From Avena insularis (lineage: Eukaryota; Streptophyta; Magnoliopsida; Poales; Poaceae): a DNA stretch of 64,000 bases. Positions 60,946 to 64,000 of this stretch are shown in pieces (positions within the stretch are counted from its first letter, which is position 1; every line of letters begins with the position of its first letter). The DNA lies in assembly GCA_023614405.1 (NCBI GenBank), contig CM042689.1:310411132-310475131 (forward strand). The letters are read 5' to 3'. The notes under the pieces were generated by a model. That model saw only the letters and a program-made list of their open reading frames with translations, searched no databases and was not told where the DNA came from. The position numbers and the translations under genes are program-made.

Positions 60946-61821
60946 ATGGATAACCCACTTGGTTTTCTGTTTGGGAAAACTACTACCAATGTTAGGGTAG
61001 TAGATGAACCACCACCTGTTGAGAGAGATCCTTTTAAGATACCTACAAGTATTGTTGATCGTGTCATGGATAATTATTATTTATTGGATGGAACTGTCCA
61101 CCCTGGTGATCACTTGCTTTTTATCCATGAATTATGCGGGTTGTTTAAGTGTGCAGGTATCACAACTGAATAGGTGAAGAATAAGTTACTCTCTATATCA
61201 CTGAAAGGAAGAACTGAAGAATGGTATAAGTTGCTGAAGAATGGACAATCCATGGAATGGGAGGAAATATTACCTCTCTTTTATTCTAAATTATAACCTC
61301 CCAGTGAGATTCATAAGGATAGGAATCTAATATATAACTTTTGGCCTCGTGATGGAGAGAGTACAACTCAAGCTTGGGGAGACTGAAATTACTAATGCTT
61401 AAATGTCCTATTCATGAACTCCCTAACAATATTATTATCAATAACTTTTATGCAAGGCTTTCTCTTCATGATACAGATTTACTAGATGCTTCTTGTGTTG
61501 GATCATTCACACATATGAAGGAAGAAGCTAAATGGGACCTCCTAGACCGTATTCAAGAGAACACTGAAGCATGGGAGAATGACAAAGGAAGAAAGTCAAG
61601 TATAAATTATGATTATGAATGCATTAAATCTTTCATGGGAACTGATGACTTTCGTGATATTAGTACTAAGTATGGTCTTGATTCTCAAAGTATTGCCAAT
61701 TGTTTTAAGGCTTTTGCCTCTTATATAGAAATTCCTAAAAAGAAGTGGAATAAGTACCATGCACCTTATAAAGATGTTATTAATCATGTTCCTATTAGAA
61801 ATACTGAAGTTTGTACTACTA
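60946..61821 (+). pseudogene. Athila-like gag, element J copy 2, truncated
   Basis: Starts MDNPLGFLFGKTTTNVRVVD. A CAG-to-TAG change at 61171-61173 (copy 1 has CAG), a TAA near 61295 and a frameshift near 61378 break it. Downstream FYARLSLHDTDLLDASC and MGTDDFRDIS are gag-like and open to about 61821, where chromovirus integrase sequence starts. Confidence 0.82.
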
Positions 61822-62293
61822 TGAAGTAGGTGATAGAGCCTATCTTAGAGTGTCACCACTTCGTGGAGTGAAGAGATTTGGAGTCAAAGGAAAATTGGCC
61901 CCAAGATATGTTGGAACATTCAAGATTCTGAGTCGTAAAGGAGAAGTAGCTTATGAAATTGAATTGCCAGAATCATTGTCTGCTGTTCATAATGTGTTTC
62001 ATGTGAGTCAGCTAAAGAAATGCCATCCAGAAATGGAAGAGACTTCTTTGAAGGATACTATACCATTGGAAGAGGTCCAATTGGAAAGTGATCTCACTTA
62101 CGAGGAGAAACCTATCAAGATTCTTGAGACTGCAGAGAGAGTTACTCGGACTAGGACTATCAAATTTTGCAACGTTCAATGGAACCATCATTCCGAAGAA
62201 GAAGCAACATGGGAAAGAGAAGATGATCTTCGGAAAGACCACCCTCACCTATTTGCTAGCCAACCCGAAGCTCGAGGGCGAGTTTCACCTTAA
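61822..62293 (+). pseudogene. Integrase C-terminus and chromodomain of chromovirus K
   Basis: Open from the junction with J gag (an upstream in-frame TTG or GTG could only act as an unusual start) to TAA at 62291-62293. VGDRAYLRVSPLRGVKRFG is the integrase C-terminal fold, FHVSQLKKCHP the usual linker, and YEEKPIKILE to WNHHSEEEATWEREDDL the chromodomain that in this clade is thought to bind modified histone tails and guide insertion. No break within it, so K decayed least here. All upstream parts of K are missing. Confidence 0.85.
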
Positions 62294-62305
62294 GGGGGTT
62301 AGATT
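62290..62305 (+). other. Polypurine tract of element K
   Basis: TTAAGGGGGTTAGATT; the pol stop codon TAA lies inside it. Confidence 0.8.
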
Positions 62306-64000
62306 TGTAACATCCCTAAAATCATGTTTTCAAAGATTGCATATCATTCATGCATATATATCATATAGGGAAACAATTTCAAACTCATTTCAAGAAAACA
62401 GAAGCACTGAGTGCTATTATTTCATGTGAGCAAGCATTGATCTATTGCCACTCTCAAATGAGAGTAAAATTGTTTTAAACCAAGCTTTGTTTACTCTCAT
62501 GTTGGTTTGGTTGAATGTTAAAGTTTGGACAGAAACTTCCAAAACCAATATGGTTTTAAAAACTCTTTTCAAATATTTATCAAACCAAGTGCTAAGGCAT
62601 TGTGGTTTTAAATTTTTTCAAAGGAACTATGCAAGTCCAGCAAGGCAGCATGGTTTTATACTCAAAATTATACAGGAGTCATTTTACAAAAGGCTAGAAA
62701 GATTTGAAATTCAAATGCTTTTGAATTCATTTGAAAATGATTCCAGAAAATCAAATTAGAAAAATAAAAAGGTTTAGAAAACCCAACTAGGCCTGGCGCC
62801 ACCAATCCAGCCTAGCAGGCAAAGCAGCCCACCAGGGCCACTCTTCTCTCTGTGTTTTCTCACCCGCAATGAACCAGCCCCGCAGCCACTGAGCACTGGC
62901 CCCCCTCCACGTCAGCGTCGTCTTCCCCAATTTCTCGCGCGCAGACACCGCCCCGCCGTTACCACCGTGCAGTGACACCGCGATTAAAACTCGCTTAAAT
63001 CCCATTGATTCAGCACGCAATCTTCGCCCCGCTTCTAACTACTTAAACCCCCTCGCCGCCGTGGTCATTTGCCCCCACTTTCCTCGCTCACTCCGCCACC
63101 AGGCTGCGCGCATTCGAGCTCAGAACCCCGCAGCACCGAGGACCTCTGGCGACCGATTCCGGTGAGCTCCGACCGCCCCCTTTCTCTGGTTCAAACAATC
63201 ATGACCAGCAAGTTCTTGCGTGTTCCCTGATACCTTCCATTTGTTTTCTCGTGACCCTGCTCGCCGTCCCCGTTCACGGCCGCAAGTGACAGAACCGCCG
63301 TCTAACTCCAACAAGCAATTGAGGTATAATCCGACCGCCCCTTGTATTCTCCTTGATCCAGTAGTGTTCGCCATAGACTTGCGCACCCCCTAATGCAACT
63401 GACTCATGCTAGGACGACCCAGAGCCTTGGCAACGACGACGTCTGCAAGCACCCGACGCCGCGCACAACTCCGACGAGCCCTAGCGACCTCCACTGCGCT
63501 CCCCTTTGCCAACGAAGACCACCTCGAGCACCAGCATCATCACGTGAACTCAGTGAGCTAACTCACTGCCTCTCTCGCTTCCTATATCGCCGGCAACACC
63601 ATCGCTCGAGCGTGCCGCCGCCAACCACCATCGCGCGCCGCCCATCCTTGGTCGCTTGCTTAGCAGCCGTAGGATCTAGATCCAGCGCTCTAGATTAGAT
63701 CTGCATCGAAGCGGTAAGTGATGATCTGAGCCGTACGAGTTAAGTTAGATCTGACGGTCCACGCTAGTCTATCTGCGCGAAGCGGTACCAGCGAATCAGA
63801 AAGCACCGCGTGGCCTCTGTTTGAATTAAATTTGATCTATTAGTTAACCAAACTTGTAAAATTCATATCTTTTGATTCCCACGTTCAATTTTTGCAAATT
63901 TTATATCATTGGAATCAGGAGAGAAAATCCTTTCCATTTATGCAATGTGTTTAATGTTTTGCCTCTATAAAAATGGTTGTTTTTACAGAAACATTTGTAG
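62306..64000 (+). repeat. 3' LTR of chromovirus K, cut by window edge
   Basis: Begins TGTAACATCCCTAAAATCATG and is closest to C's LTR at the start (TTTCAAAGATTGCATATCATT). GC-rich promoter and leader section 62790-63700 with TACTTAAACC near 63039 and CCG|GTGAGC at 63161. About half of an expected 3.2 kb is present. Short open stretches in the GC-rich part are not genes. Confidence 0.88.

Overview
The window is intergenic, repeat-packed DNA from a large-genome grass, most likely a pooid cereal or relative (Triticeae or Aveneae type). I infer this from Tekay/Del-like chromoviruses with ~3.2 kb LTRs, Athila-like elements whose LTRs begin TGATACGTC and whose internal regions start with a tRNA-Asp primer site, and the nesting depth. 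I found no host protein-coding gene, rRNA or tRNA gene. Almost every base can be assigned to an LTR retrotransposon or to one hAT DNA transposon.

Layout. Letters are my own labels. H (minus, oldest visible) runs off the left edge: gag-pol at 1-2237, gag N-terminus at 12836-13229, leader ORF at 13490-13789 and 49361-49500, primer site at 49743-49755, part of its 5' LTR at 49759-50714. H was split by: G, an Athila-like minus-strand remnant (2238-4986); F, a plus-strand LTR (4987-12835), itself split by E, a complete non-autonomous element (5178-11547, TSD GGCCA); and C, a minus-strand chromovirus (13790-49360, TSD TCCTT). C's 5' LTR was hit by B (plus, 23866-49316, TSD GAATG), and B's 5' LTR by A (plus, 26359-39058, TSD GTGGT/GAGGT). 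A, B and C belong to one family, so a family has inserted into its own LTRs twice. All these duplications can be read directly.

Right part. J, an Athila-like element with gag, interrupts the H LTR at 50715. Its LTR carries a 3.58 kb hAT transposon (51301-54880, 8-bp TSD CCACCAGC). The same H-LTR/J junction occurs again at 59357/59358, so this block is duplicated or was propagated as a chimeric LTR. Between the copies lie a minus-strand chromovirus LTR piece (56257-58054) and a scrap of an E-type element (58055-58402). J copy 2 is cut off in gag and fused to the integrase tail, chromodomain and 3' LTR of another chromovirus, K (about 61822-64000, runs off the right edge).

How the genes fit together. 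The A/B/C family has the order LTR, tRNA-iMet primer site, ORFa (168 aa), ORFb (268 aa, coiled coil), gag-pol with C-terminal chromodomain, polypurine tract, LTR. The two leader ORFs are not part of the usual gag-pol set. All three reading frames, and gag of H, begin with ATG directly after AG in a splice-acceptor-like setting. No copy looks autonomous: C has a changed RT active site and lost its integrase, B has a changed integrase active-site residue and no gag ATG, and A is full of small indels. The two leader ORFs and their possible expression by splicing are the most promising thing here. I see no host defence or metabolic system.
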